From Tritrichomonas musculus (Eukaryota > Parabasalia > Tritrichomonadida > Tritrichomonadidae): DNA of 64,000 nucleotides. The stretch lies in assembly GCA_039105265.1 (NCBI GenBank), contig JAPFFF010000058.1, positions 558,001 through 622,000 of the forward strand, given 5' to 3'. This document shows positions 44,897-54,900 of the stretch, in pieces; the stretch's first letter is position 1; each line of letters opens with the position of its first letter. The position numbers and the translations under genes were made by a program. Under the pieces are notes generated by a model that searched no databases, was not told where the DNA came from, and worked only from the letters and a program-made list of their open reading frames with translations.

Positions 44897-47800
44897 CTAA
44901 AATTCAGAAGAGGAGTGTTGGACTCCCTCCTCTTCGCTAGCGGAGGCAGGAACGGCGCCACGTGCATGGTTCCAAAGAGGTGTGGTGCCTGGGTTTTCCA
45001 ATATGTCAATTTCTTCACTGTCTGTAACAGAACGAGAGGACAAACTGTCATAACCGTTATCGGAGTTAACAAGGTCAAGCCATTCATCATCATTAAGAGT
45101 GTTGACAGAATGAGACTCATCGTCTGCTGACTCTTCATTCGAGTCATTAGAGAAAGTTGTACAGTTCGATTCATTATCAACAATGTTGTGATCTTCTTCA
45201 TCATCATTGGTAACGATATCGTTATCGGTGCGGATATCGTTGTCACTGGTTCTCCGAGAAGAACTCTTCTTGATTTTAATGTCAATGTAGAGGAGCATGG
45301 ACTCACGTAGAGCAGCCGCAACCATCCTTCCAGCAAGTTTGAAGGCATCTTTGGACGTATTTGTCACTTTTTTAAGTTCGTAGATAGTGTCATCAGGGAT
45401 GGCACCCAACGATGAGACAATGAACACGAAAAGTGACACATTACAGTTCAGCTGTCTTCTGCAATCTTCGACAAGCGTCTCATATTTGTCAATTTTCTCT
45501 CTACGGCGGATGGTCAAAGTAGATTCACCTTCCTCCCCAGATAACATACCATAAGGAATGGTGAATTCGGCTATTTTCAATTGATCACCTTCCCACCACC
45601 ACATATCTGGTCTGAGAGAAGCCGAGTCACCTGTGATGTGTTCGCTGCAGCGTCCACGAACACATTGATTGCAGTGAACGATAACTCTTTTCTTTTCTGT
45701 GAGATACTTGACAAGTACTTTAGCAACTTCGTCATGCCTTTTTGTAAATTTGTGTCTTAAACGCTTACAGCCGTTTAGTATATGATTGAGAGTTTCAATC
45801 TGCTCGCAAAGGCTGCAGCGGTTACTCAACTGAGGATTTCTATGAGCTGCGAGCGAAGCCGTCATCAGTGAGTTCGTTCGCCCTTTGATAGCGAATCTGA
45901 CAACAGAATCTGCCATTAAAGCATTCGGCTTCATAAAGAAGCTACTCAATGGAGAGTTCTTCAATTTCACAAATGAGTGACCTTTCATTTCATGTTTGCA
46001 TAACTCTGAGAAGTAACGATCATTCAAAATCTTCATTATGCGTTTGACAACATTTGATGTTTTTACATCAAACGTATTTTCATTCAATAAATCATTCAAA
46101 GTAAAAACGTTATCTTTATATAACAAGCCAACATTGAGATCATGTAAAGCTTTAACGCAACGGGCTAAGATGTTCGACGTCCCGCGGTTAAGCCTAGAGA
46201 AAAGTGAACCGTTATCCTTGACTTTCAGATGCAGAAACGGAGAAGTCAAGTCGATGGCAGCATTCCTGAAGATGATCTCAGCTTCATCAGAAGCTTTGAT
46301 CATTTCTCTGATGCTTCTATCGTCAGACTCCATAAGTGAGACGTAAAGTCTGATAGTCAGAACTTTCTGTCGGTCTGTTAATTTCTGTAGATACAGGCCC
46401 CCATCGTTTTTCACCGTGTAAAACCAAGCAGTTGGAATTCCAGCAGCCCCGATCATTTTTGACAATTTCCCGCGAATTAATTCATCTAAACGGTCGAGAC
46501 CATTAGTCGGGGCTGTGTTCGCCATCAGTTCATAATCAATTTTGGGAATGACGAAACGTTTGATGGCGTCGACTGCTTGTGCGAAACGATGAGCACTATT
46601 TGTGATACGAATACCGTTCTTCGTCATGTCTTCTATCCGACGAAAGACGTGACGTTTCCTTTGTGCTGACTTACATGCGATGGGAAGGCCGAGATATGTC
46701 GTATTACCTTGAATACTAACGTTCTCAATAGGTCCTCCAGCAATGGTGAAGTTATCGTTCAACACACTGCGAGAACCGTTGTGAGAGATGTATGTGAACG
46801 AGTGACACTTTTTGCAGTTAATCTTCATGTCACCAGCGTACCTGCAAAAGTGTTCAACGATTGAGAGCAAATGTCTCATCCCGACTTCCGTGTCAGAAAA
46901 TACGATGATGTCATCTGCGTACGCTTGCACGGTTGTCGCTGAGTTCAACCAATGATACCCATCTTCCTTGCAAGCATTCAGCCGTGCAAGAAGAGGCTCG
47001 ATACAAATGTTGAACAGAGTTGGACTCAGCGGACAACCTTGCTTTACTCCTTTTCTGAAGAGGATGGACTGAGACCGTCTGTTATTTGAAAAAATTCTTG
47101 TGTAAGAATCTTTATAACTGTTTAAGATAGATTTAGTAAAACAAGCATCAAAACCAATATCACACAAATTCTTTTTTATTAGCTTGTGGGGCACAGAACC
47201 AAACGCGTCTGAAAAATCGATAGTAGTGATGTATAAAGATTTCTGGTTCCGTGCCGCATCGTGTATCATCTCATCAACCACTGTAGCGTGCTCCGCAGCA
47301 CCTGCAGGAATTCTCATAAAACCCTTCTGACTATGTGAAATGAAGCGATGTCTAGAATTCAAAGTTTGCAGCGAACGACTGATGTGAAACATCAACATCC
47401 GATAAATGGTCGGAGTGATGGTGATAGGACGCCAGGAATGAACGTCATTCGGGTCTCCTTTCTTGAACAACATCACCGTTTTATTCACTTTCAAAACCTC
47501 GGGGAAGAGACCCGTCTCAAGCATACAATTCAATATCAGTCTGATGATCGTCGCCGAAACACTCCCGCCAATTTTCCACAAACCGTTGCAAATACCGTCA
47601 CAGCCAACAGCTGACAGATTTGATCTCGAACGAACCGCTTTCAATATTTCTTCTTCATTGAGGATGAGAGATTTGAGCTCATCAAAATCATCTGTAGAAA
47701 TCCTATGATGGGGTTGATACACGTTCTCAATGTCTTCACCTAGAGCAGCAGCATCGCTCCAGGAAGAACCGTACAGGCTTTCGAAATCTTCGACCGGGAC

Positions 47801-48439
47801 GACACATTCTGGAGTGTCGTCATTCAAAACGAACCAGTCGAGACAACGTTTGGCATCTTCGGCATAAAATTTCTGAAGGAATTTCTTGTAGCCAAGCGAG
47901 GCAGGAGAATTGTGACGAATCTCCAATTCCTCAAGCTTGCTCCGAATATACCTCATCCTCTCATCGTAATGTTCATCATGAATCAAGCCGTCAATGGCGT
48001 CCAGATCAGCATTACCAAGAAGCTGACTGAACTCCAATGGCGCTTGGGAAAGAAAAGTGACGAGCTTTTCTTTGACGTCTGCAATAACATTACGTTGCGG
48101 TTGCTCAAGATCGACTTCATTGTCTTGGAGGCGGGAATGTAAAAGTTCGATACCTGCGATGAATTTGGCGGCCGACTTCATCTGAATCGGCATCTCCAAC
48201 GAACGCGAACGAATAATTTTCTCAGAGCCTTTCCTTGCCGAACGAACATACTTCCTAACAGACTTACGTAAAATGAGGATGATCTTCGAAATCATCCCTT
48301 CGCAGAGAAGCATACGACTGCTATTCTCTAACGAATCGGAAAGGCCAATAACTTCGCCATACCAGCTGATGACATCCTTGACTTCATTGTTAAAAACTTC
48401 CTCAAACTTTTTCTTGTATTTCGCTAAACGGTCACCCAC
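44897..48439 (-). CDS. LINE copy A ORF2: reverse transcriptase and restriction-like endonuclease
   Basis: 1180 aa. The reverse transcriptase spans about residues 290-640: MLFKKGDPNDVHSWRPITIT, ITTIDFSDAFGSVPH (first catalytic Asp, about 411), GVKQGCPLSPTLFNI, and QAYADDIIVFSD (YADD, about 505), then TYLGLPI. A thumb-like region follows. At about 876 comes a CCHC knuckle, CSLCEQIETLNHILNGC (C-x2-C-x7-H-x4-C), as in R2-type elements. The endonuclease follows with RPDMWWWEGDQLKIAEFT (about 942) and RRREKIDKYETL, the PD ... E ... K-x-x-K-Y order of REL enzymes. The tail is acidic. The frame opens at MGDRLAKYKKK; in copy C this point is internal to a longer frame, so a one-base loss here (CCC versus CCCC) probably split the protein. 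The catalytic motifs look intact. Confidence 0.92.
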   Translation of the reverse strand: MGDRLAKYKKKFEEVFNNEVKDVISWYGEVIGLSDSLENSSRMLLCEGMISKIILILRKSVRKYVRSARKGSEKIIRSRSLEMPIQMKSAAKFIAGIELLHSRLQDNEVDLEQPQRNVIADVKEKLVTFLSQAPLEFSQLLGNADLDAIDGLIHDEHYDERMRYIRSKLEELEIRHNSPASLGYKKFLQKFYAEDAKRCLDWFVLNDDTPECVVPVEDFESLYGSSWSDAAALGEDIENVYQPHHRISTDDFDELKSLILNEEEILKAVRSRSNLSAVGCDGICNGLWKIGGSVSATIIRLILNCMLETGLFPEVLKVNKTVMLFKKGDPNDVHSWRPITITPTIYRMLMFHISRSLQTLNSRHRFISHSQKGFMRIPAGAAEHATVVDEMIHDAARNQKSLYITTIDFSDAFGSVPHKLIKKNLCDIGFDACFTKSILNSYKDSYTRIFSNNRRSQSILFRKGVKQGCPLSPTLFNICIEPLLARLNACKEDGYHWLNSATTVQAYADDIIVFSDTEVGMRHLLSIVEHFCRYAGDMKINCKKCHSFTYISHNGSRSVLNDNFTIAGGPIENVSIQGNTTYLGLPIACKSAQRKRHVFRRIEDMTKNGIRITNSAHRFAQAVDAIKRFVIPKIDYELMANTAPTNGLDRLDELIRGKLSKMIGAAGIPTAWFYTVKNDGGLYLQKLTDRQKVLTIRLYVSLMESDDRSIREMIKASDEAEIIFRNAAIDLTSPFLHLKVKDNGSLFSRLNRGTSNILARCVKALHDLNVGLLYKDNVFTLNDLLNENTFDVKTSNVVKRIMKILNDRYFSELCKHEMKGHSFVKLKNSPLSSFFMKPNALMADSVVRFAIKGRTNSLMTASLAAHRNPQLSNRCSLCEQIETLNHILNGCKRLRHKFTKRHDEVAKVLVKYLTEKKRVIVHCNQCVRGRCSEHITGDSASLRPDMWWWEGDQLKIAEFTIPYGMLSGEEGESTLTIRRREKIDKYETLVEDCRRQLNCNVSLFVFIVSSLGAIPDDTIYELKKVTNTSKDAFKLAGRMVAAALRESMLLYIDIKIKKSSSRRTSDNDIRTDNDIVTNDDEEDHNIVDNESNCTTFSNDSNEESADDESHSVNTLNDDEWLDLVNSDNGYDSLSSRSVTDSEEIDILENPGTTPLWNHARGAVPASASEEEGVQHSSSEF

Positions 48440-49050
48440 AACTTCGGAAGATGCATGAGATCATCATTCTCTTTCATGCATTTCGATTTCCAATTCTCCG
48501 CTTTCAATAAATACTTCTCAATATCAACGGTCGAAGCTGAGTTTGAATGACCAGGATGTACATCACTTTGAATGACTTCACCATCACTTGAAAAAGAGAC
48601 TGAGTGCAAGCGTGCTTCTGGCATTCTCTCATTGGCTGGAATGAAACCAGCCTGACGTCTGCGTCGGCGGTTATCCTCTGCACGACGCCGATCTTCCATC
48701 ACTTGGAGGTCAACAGACTCATCTGACCTGCCCTGTACAGGATTCAACCTTTCTTCTTCCTGTAAAATCCTATTTTCCATTCTGACACTTTTTTCTTTGT
48801 CAAGGTCAGAATTGGCCTCACGAATCTCATCGTCATCGGTATCGGGTGAAAACCACTTGGCAGAAATATTCACCTCGAATGATTGCAAATTGATGACCTT
48901 CAACGTTGGATGCTGGATGAGATCTGTTTGAGTGTTGCTTGACAGTGACTTTGTCTTTTCCAATGAAGTCACTGCAAGTTGAACACATCGAACCACGCAG
49001 ATCATGAAAGACATCCCGTGTTGCAAGTAAACATTTGCATCTTCTAGCAT
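48424..49050 (-). pseudogene. LINE copy A linker frame between ORF1 and ORF2
   Basis: 208 codons overlapping the end of ORF1 and the start of ORF2. From about residue 60 (QSFEVNISAKWFSPDTDDDE) to LMHLPKLW it carries the linker that in copy C is continuous with both neighbours. In copies A and B it is entered by a +1 and left by a -1 change, both single-base. It contains an Arg-rich patch (RRRAEDNRRRRRQAGF). Confidence 0.75.
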
Positions 49051-51460
49051 GGAGGATGTTCATTGCCCAGAAAACACCCACTTCTCTTTTGAGAGCTTCA
49101 AGATCCTGATGAGCCGAACCGATATGGCTGCTCAACGAATTCGCCCGACTCACAAGATAGTCACAGTCACTCACAGGACAAACGTAAATGGTCCGATAAT
49201 GTGGAGCATCTGCCGGAAGATGAGGCGAGTCAATCTTCCATCTTAACTTACGACCAATTATGTATTCAAAAGCCGCCTGTTCAATTGGAACCCCATTCGT
49301 TACATGCAGCGACCTCAGGTGGAATGATAACGAGGCACATGTAGGGAACGTTTTGTCGCAACAAGGGCAATAAAACTGCCCAACACCCAACCATCTACAC
49401 TTCTGATACATCAGAAGGACGATAGGAACATTTACATCAACAACATCAGCGAAAGAAGACATGTCAATATTACCAACCTGAAGTTGGTCGATGAGCGAGG
49501 TCAATTCTGCTTTAGAATTGATTTTGGACAGCTCATCCACAATCCATTCAATTGAAATCCTATCGTCCCTTGACGGTGAAGAACCTCCATCATTACTACC
49601 GTTGCGATCATCATCATCAGAGTGATCGGTGTGTTCTGATTGAGAACGCACCTCGGAGAAGTCTTCTGCACCACTAATAGTACTACTCGTACTAGTGGAT
49701 GAAGTCTGTGTGCCTAATGAATTGCTTCGAGAGTCAGAGGATGAATTGAATGATGAGTGATCACCTGCGAGAGTAAATAAAGGGACCACCTTCTCATTGA
49801 ACTCGAAGACGAACTTAGGCACTTCGATGACGGAAGTGATGACTTTCTCCTTCGTGACTACTTGATGATGATCGATGTGAGCAGTTGACGTGACAACCCG
49901 ATCGTCGACGCCAACAGCGTGATGAGTGATGTGAGCCGTTGACGTGACGGTTTGGTTGACAACGTCAACAGCGTGATGAGCGACGTGGGCTGTTGACTTG
50001 ACAGTCTGATTGTCAACGTCAACAGCGTGATGAGCGACGTGGGCTGTTGACTTGATAATCTGATTGTCAACGTCAACAGCGTGATGAGCGACGTGGGCTG
50101 TTGACTTGACAATCTGATTGTCAACGTCAACAGCGTGATGAGCGACGTGGGCTGTTGACTTGATAATCTGATTGTCAACGTCAACAGCGTGATGAGCGAC
50201 GTGGGCTGTTGACTTGACAGTCTGATTGTCAACGTCAACAGCGTGATTAGCGACGTGAGCTGTTGACTTGACAGTCTGATTGTCAACGTCAACAGCGTGA
50301 TGAGCGACGTGGGCTGTTGACTTGACAGTCTGATTGTCAACGTCAACAGCGTGATGAGCGACGTGGGCTGTTGACTTGATAATCTGATTGTCAACGTCAA
50401 CAGCGTGATGAGCGACGTGAGCTGTTGACTTGACAGTCTGATTGTCAACGTCAACAGCGTGATGAGCGACGTGGGCTGTTGACTTGACAATCTGATTGTC
50501 AACGTCAACAGCGTGATGAGCGACGTGGGCTGTTGACTTGATAATCTGATTGTCAACGTCAACAGCGTGATGAGCGACGTGGGCTGTTGACTTGACAGTC
50601 TGATTGTCAACGTCAACAGAGTGATTAGCAACAGATTCAACCTTGTGAGTATCAGCACTCACAACATGGTTGTTCTCAAACGTGTTTGAGTCAGCAGGTT
50701 GAGAGATGGCACCAGCTGATTGACTACTAATATTAGCTGCTGAGTTTGGTGAGTAAGAATTAACAATATCACGCGTATCAATGTGCTGCGAAGAAAGGAA
50801 ATAAAAGTTATTATTATTGATGTAACTCCATGACATGTGATGTGAAATGTCGGTGAAGTGAGATGTGTTGCACCCGATGTTGCATGTTCCTGAGAGAAAG
50901 AGCGAATTAACGATGTTGGACACATGCGAAACAAACGGGGAACATTTTGAATGAAAATTGAATGGAACCGTTCGAATGCTAGACGAAGGAACGAAAGAAT
51001 AGGGATCAAAAGCATTTAAACGAAGTTCTTCATCCGTTGATGGGATTGCTGGTCGATTCCTGTCGAATTTTGGTTGCTCATCGGAAATGATCAATTGTCC
51101 TCGAGCAACCAAAATTCCTTCGGATGACTTCTCATTCATATTATACGCAAGAGGACAACGAGAAATCAATGAAGGATCGCACGTAACAACGATCCATAAT
51201 GGGTTAGGAACTCCATCAGAATTCGACGGGTTATAGTGAACGCTCGACTGTAAGAGCACTTCTGTCCCTCTAGAAGGATTATTTGAATTGCAGAAAATAG
51301 TTTCAGGTTCCTCAATTTCTTCATCGGAAATTGATATTTGATCACTATTATCACTTTTTTCCGAATCTGAATTAATGTGCTCGAAATTGGTCATATCGTC
51401 ATCAGGACACTTGGAAAGTGATCGTGAAGCTGGTCCAACTGGCGGAAGCCGCAGCTTCAC
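48833..51460 (-). CDS. LINE copy A ORF1: repeat-rich protein with three C2H2 zinc fingers
   Basis: 875 codons counted from a GTG at 51460. The frame is open without stop back to the TGA of the leader ORF (51659), and the first in-frame ATG is at 51394. Residues about 1-270 are Ser/Asn-rich. About 278-527 is a tandem array of some 14 units of 18 aa, consensus HHAVDVDNQ(T/I)(V/I)KSTAHVA. A Ser/Asp-rich stretch follows, then zinc fingers FYCPCCDKTFPTCASLSFHL (about 695), YVCPVSDCDYLVSRANSLSS (about 763) and CSTCSDFIGKDKVTVKQH (about 827). Zinc fingers N-terminal to the RT bind target DNA in R2. After the third finger the frame shifts and ends 23 residues later; in copy C it continues into the linker and RT. 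The repeats may be a spacer or an RNA- or self-binding region; their role is unknown. Confidence 0.85.
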   Translation of the reverse strand: MKLRLPPVGPASRSLSKCPDDDMTNFEHINSDSEKSDNSDQISISDEEIEEPETIFCNSNNPSRGTEVLLQSSVHYNPSNSDGVPNPLWIVVTCDPSLISRCPLAYNMNEKSSEGILVARGQLIISDEQPKFDRNRPAIPSTDEELRLNAFDPYSFVPSSSIRTVPFNFHSKCSPFVSHVSNIVNSLFLSGTCNIGCNTSHFTDISHHMSWSYINNNNFYFLSSQHIDTRDIVNSYSPNSAANISSQSAGAISQPADSNTFENNHVVSADTHKVESVANHSVDVDNQTVKSTAHVAHHAVDVDNQIIKSTAHVAHHAVDVDNQIVKSTAHVAHHAVDVDNQTVKSTAHVAHHAVDVDNQIIKSTAHVAHHAVDVDNQTVKSTAHVAHHAVDVDNQTVKSTAHVANHAVDVDNQTVKSTAHVAHHAVDVDNQIIKSTAHVAHHAVDVDNQIVKSTAHVAHHAVDVDNQIIKSTAHVAHHAVDVDNQTVKSTAHVAHHAVDVVNQTVTSTAHITHHAVGVDDRVVTSTAHIDHHQVVTKEKVITSVIEVPKFVFEFNEKVVPLFTLAGDHSSFNSSSDSRSNSLGTQTSSTSTSSTISGAEDFSEVRSQSEHTDHSDDDDRNGSNDGGSSPSRDDRISIEWIVDELSKINSKAELTSLIDQLQVGNIDMSSFADVVDVNVPIVLLMYQKCRWLGVGQFYCPCCDKTFPTCASLSFHLRSLHVTNGVPIEQAAFEYIIGRKLRWKIDSPHLPADAPHYRTIYVCPVSDCDYLVSRANSLSSHIGSAHQDLEALKREVGVFWAMNILHARRCKCLLATRDVFHDLRGSMCSTCSDFIGKDKVTVKQHSNRSHPASNVEGHQFAIIRGEYFCQVVFTRYR
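49861..50636 (-). repeat. 54-bp minisatellite within ORF1, copy A
   Basis: About 14 head-to-tail units of 54 bp, an exact multiple of three, so the array stays in frame. Units vary mainly at two codons (TV, II or IV). The last two (low-coordinate) units are the most diverged, as expected at array edges. The unit lacks stops in a second minus-strand frame too, which creates a spurious 266-codon ORF. Confidence 0.95.
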
Positions 51461-51658
51461 ATCATCACTAGGATATCTGCTAGTATCTTTATTGCGGGGT
51501 GAGTTTTGAGTTGTGTATCTTGTTTTATACGAGAAGTCAAGGTAGTCTAGTACCGAATTGTCTTTGAAAAAGTCAAACTTATTGAGTTTTGGATGATGGG
51601 ATATCTTTTCCCTAGAACAAGGAATCTTAAAATCATCATCGTATTTGTTATCGGAATG

Positions 51659-51874
51659 TCAATTGCTGTTGTGAATATGGGTAGGATTGTGACACCTATC
51701 GGTCATGATATCTCGATTATTAAAAAAAAAATTTTCACCGATTTTTTTCGGAGTGGAATCAAACGAATTAGCATCCTCTGCTGATTCCAAAAATCTACTT
51801 TTCGTTGGGTAGATCAACATTTTTGCAAAATAAAAAAAAACTCCTCCCGTGTGGTAAATTCGTTTATTGATCAT
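51659..51874 (-). CDS. LINE leader ORF of copy A, 71 aa
   Basis: Starts MINKRIYHTGG, 88 bp after the ORF2 stop of copy B. It is Lys/Phe/Asn-rich and ends HNPTHIHNSN at TGA. It lies in the same frame as ORF1, and the 66 codons between its stop and the GTG at 51460 are open (HSDNKYDDDFKIPCSRE and on). The diverged copy at 58724-58936 has 70 codons with an in-frame 3-bp loss and only amino-acid changes, which hints that the frame is selected. No domain recognised. Confidence 0.5.
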   Translation of the reverse strand: MINKRIYHTGGVFFYFAKMLIYPTKSRFLESAEDANSFDSTPKKIGENFFFNNRDIMTDRCHNPTHIHNSN

Positions 51875-51961
51875 TAGAGTAAGTATAAAATACTAATAAA
51901 CGAGAGTGATGATTCACTCACAAATAAGTGGGGTGGTCCCCAAAAAAAATAAAAAATCTGC

Positions 51962-54900
51962 CTAAAATTCAGAAGAGGAGTGTTGGACTCCCTCCTCTTC
52001 GCTAGCGGAGGCAGGAACGGCGCCACGTGCATGGTTCCAAAGAGGTGTGGTGCCTGGGTTTTCCAATATGTCAATTTCTTCACTGTCTGTAACAGAACGA
52101 GAGGACAAACTGTCATAACCGTTATCGGAGTTAACAAGGTCAAGCCATTCATCATCATTAAGAGTGTTGACAGAATGAGACTCATCGTCTGCTGACTCTT
52201 CATTCGAGTCATTAGAGAAAGTTGTACAGTTCGATTCATTATCAACAATGTTGTGATCTTCTTCATCATCATTGGTAACGATATCGTTATCGGTGCGGAT
52301 ATCGTTGTCACTGGTTCTCCGAGAAGAACTCTTCTTGATTTTAATGTCAATGTAGAGGAGCATGGACTCACGTAGAGCAGCCGCAACCATCCTTCCAGCA
52401 AGTTTGAAGGCATCTTTGGACGTATTTGTCACTTTTTTAAGTTCGTAGATAGTGTCATCAGGGATGGCACCCAACGATGAGACAATGAACACGAAAAGTG
52501 ACACATTACAGTTCAGCTGTCTTCTGCAATCTTCGACAAGCGTCTCATATTTGTCAATTTTCTCTCTACGGCGGATGGTCAAAGTAGATTCACCTTCCTC
52601 CCCAGATAACATACCATAAGGAATGGTGAATTCGGCTATTTTCAATTGATCACCTTCCCACCACCACATATCTGGTCTGAGAGAAGCCGAGTCACCTGTG
52701 ATGTGTTCGCTGCAGCGTCCACGAACACATTGATTGCAGTGAACGATAACTCTTTTCTTTTCTGTGAGATACTTGACAAGTACTTTAGCAACTTCGTCAT
52801 GCCTTTTTGTAAATTTGTGTCTTAAACGCTTACAGCCGTTTAGTATATGATTGAGAGTTTCAATCTGCTCGCAAAGGCTGCAGCGGTTACTCAACTGAGG
52901 ATTTCTATGAGCTGCGAGCGAAGCCGTCATCAGTGAGTTCGTTCGCCCTTTGATAGCGAATCTGACAACAGAATCTGCCATTAAAGCATTCGGCTTCATA
53001 AAGAAGCTACTCAATGGAGAGTTCTTCAATTTCACAAATGAGTGACCTTTCATTTCATGTTTGCATAACTCTGAGAAGTAACGATCATTCAAAATCTTCA
53101 TTATGCGTTTGACAACATTTGATGTTTTTACATCAAACGTATTTTCATTCAATAAATCATTCAAAGTAAAAACGTTATCTTTATATAACAAGCCAACATT
53201 GAGATCATGTAAAGCTTTAACGCAACGGGCTAAGATGTTCGACGTCCCGCGGTTAAGCCTAGAGAAAAGTGAACCGTTATCCTTGACTTTCAGATGCAGA
53301 AACGGAGAAGTCAAGTCGATGGCAGCATTCCTGAAGATGATCTCAGCTTCATCAGAAGCTTTGATCATTTCTCTGATGCTTCTATCGTCAGACTCCATAA
53401 GTGAGACGTAAAGTCTGATAGTCAGAACTTTCTGTCGGTCTGTTAATTTCTGTAGATACAGGCCCCCATCGTTTTTCACCGTGTAAAACCAAGCAGTTGG
53501 AATTCCAGCAGCCCCGATCATTTTTGACAATTTCCCGCGAATTAATTCATCTAAACGGTCGAGACCATTAGTCGGGGCTGTGTTCGCCATCAGTTCATAA
53601 TCAATTTTGGGAATGACGAAACGTTTGATGGCGTCGACTGCTTGTGCGAAACGATGAGCACTATTTGTGATACGAATACCGTTCTTCGTCATGTCTTCTA
53701 TCCGACGAAAGACGTGACGTTTCCTTTGTGCTGACTTACATGCGATGGGAAGGCCGAGATATGTCGTATTACCTTGAATACTAACGTTCTCAATAGGTCC
53801 TCCAGCAATGGTGAAGTTATCGTTCAACACACTGCGAGAACCGTTGTGAGAGATGTATGTGAACGAGTGACACTTTTTGCAGTTAATCTTCATGTCACCA
53901 GCGTACCTGCAAAAGTGTTCAACGATTGAGAGCAAATGTCTCATCCCGACTTCCGTGTCAGAAAATACGATGATGTCATCTGCGTACGCTTGCACGGTTG
54001 TCGCTGAGTTCAACCAATGATACCCATCTTCCTTGCAAGCATTCAGCCGTGCAAGAAGAGGCTCGATACAAATGTTGAACAGAGTTGGACTCAGCGGACA
54101 ACCTTGCTTTACTCCTTTTCTGAAGAGGATGGACTGAGACCGTCTGTTATTTGAAAAAATTCTTGTGTAAGAATCTTTATAACTGTTTAAGATAGATTTA
54201 GTAAAACAAGCATCAAAACCAATATCACACAAATTCTTTTTTATTAGCTTGTGGGGCACAGAACCAAACGCGTCTGAAAAATCGATAGTAGTGATGTATA
54301 AAGATTTCTGGTTCCGTGCCGCATCGTGTATCATCTCATCAACCACTGTAGCGTGCTCCGCAGCACCTGCAGGAATTCTCATAAAACCCTTCTGACTATG
54401 TGAAATGAAGCGATGTCTAGAATTCAAAGTTTGCAGCGAACGACTGATGTGAAACATCAACATCCGATAAATGGTCGGAGTGATGGTGATAGGACGCCAG
54501 GAATGAACGTCATTCGGGTCTCCTTTCTTGAACAACATCACCGTTTTATTCACTTTCAAAACCTCGGGGAAGAGACCCGTCTCAAGCATACAATTCAATA
54601 TCAGTCTGATGATCGTCGCCGAAACACTCCCGCCAATTTTCCACAAACCGTTGCAAATACCGTCACAGCCAACAGCTGACAGATTTGATCTCGAACGAAC
54701 CGCTTTCAATATTTCTTCTTCATTGAGGATGAGAGATTTGAGCTCATCAAAATCATCTGTAGAAATCCTATGATGGGGTTGATACACGTTCTCAATGTCT
54801 TCACCTAGAGCAGCAGCATCGCTCCAGGAAGAACCGTACAGGCTTTCGAAATCTTCGACCGGGACGACACATTCTGGAGTGTCGTCATTCAAAACGAACC

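Larger units (their letters stand above)
44839..51903 (-). mobile_element. LINE copy A: non-LTR retrotransposon with restriction-like endonuclease
   Basis: A 7065-bp unit on the minus strand, shifted from copy B by exactly 7065 bp, with no difference noticed wherever I compared them. Parts in order: leader ORF (71 aa), ORF1 with 18-aa repeats and three C2H2 zinc fingers, ORF2 with reverse transcriptase, CCHC knuckle and PD-(D/E)XK endonuclease, then a short 3' UTR with two hairpins. Zinc fingers before the RT and an endonuclease after it place it with the R2/NeSL/CRE-type group of LINEs; the single-ORF state of copy C suggests ORF1 and ORF2 were once one frame. No poly-A tail is present. I place the unit border after hairpin 2; in a head-to-tail array the true ends cannot be read directly. 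Confidence 0.9.

Noticed and set aside
49861-50636. CRISPR-like array
   Set aside because: The 54-bp units are directly adjacent with no unique spacers and lie in frame inside a protein-coding region.
49858-50658. 266-codon minus-strand ORF rich in Leu, Thr and Ser (also 56923-57723)
   Set aside because: It is the alternate frame of the 54-bp minisatellite in ORF1, open only because the unit lacks stops in two frames.
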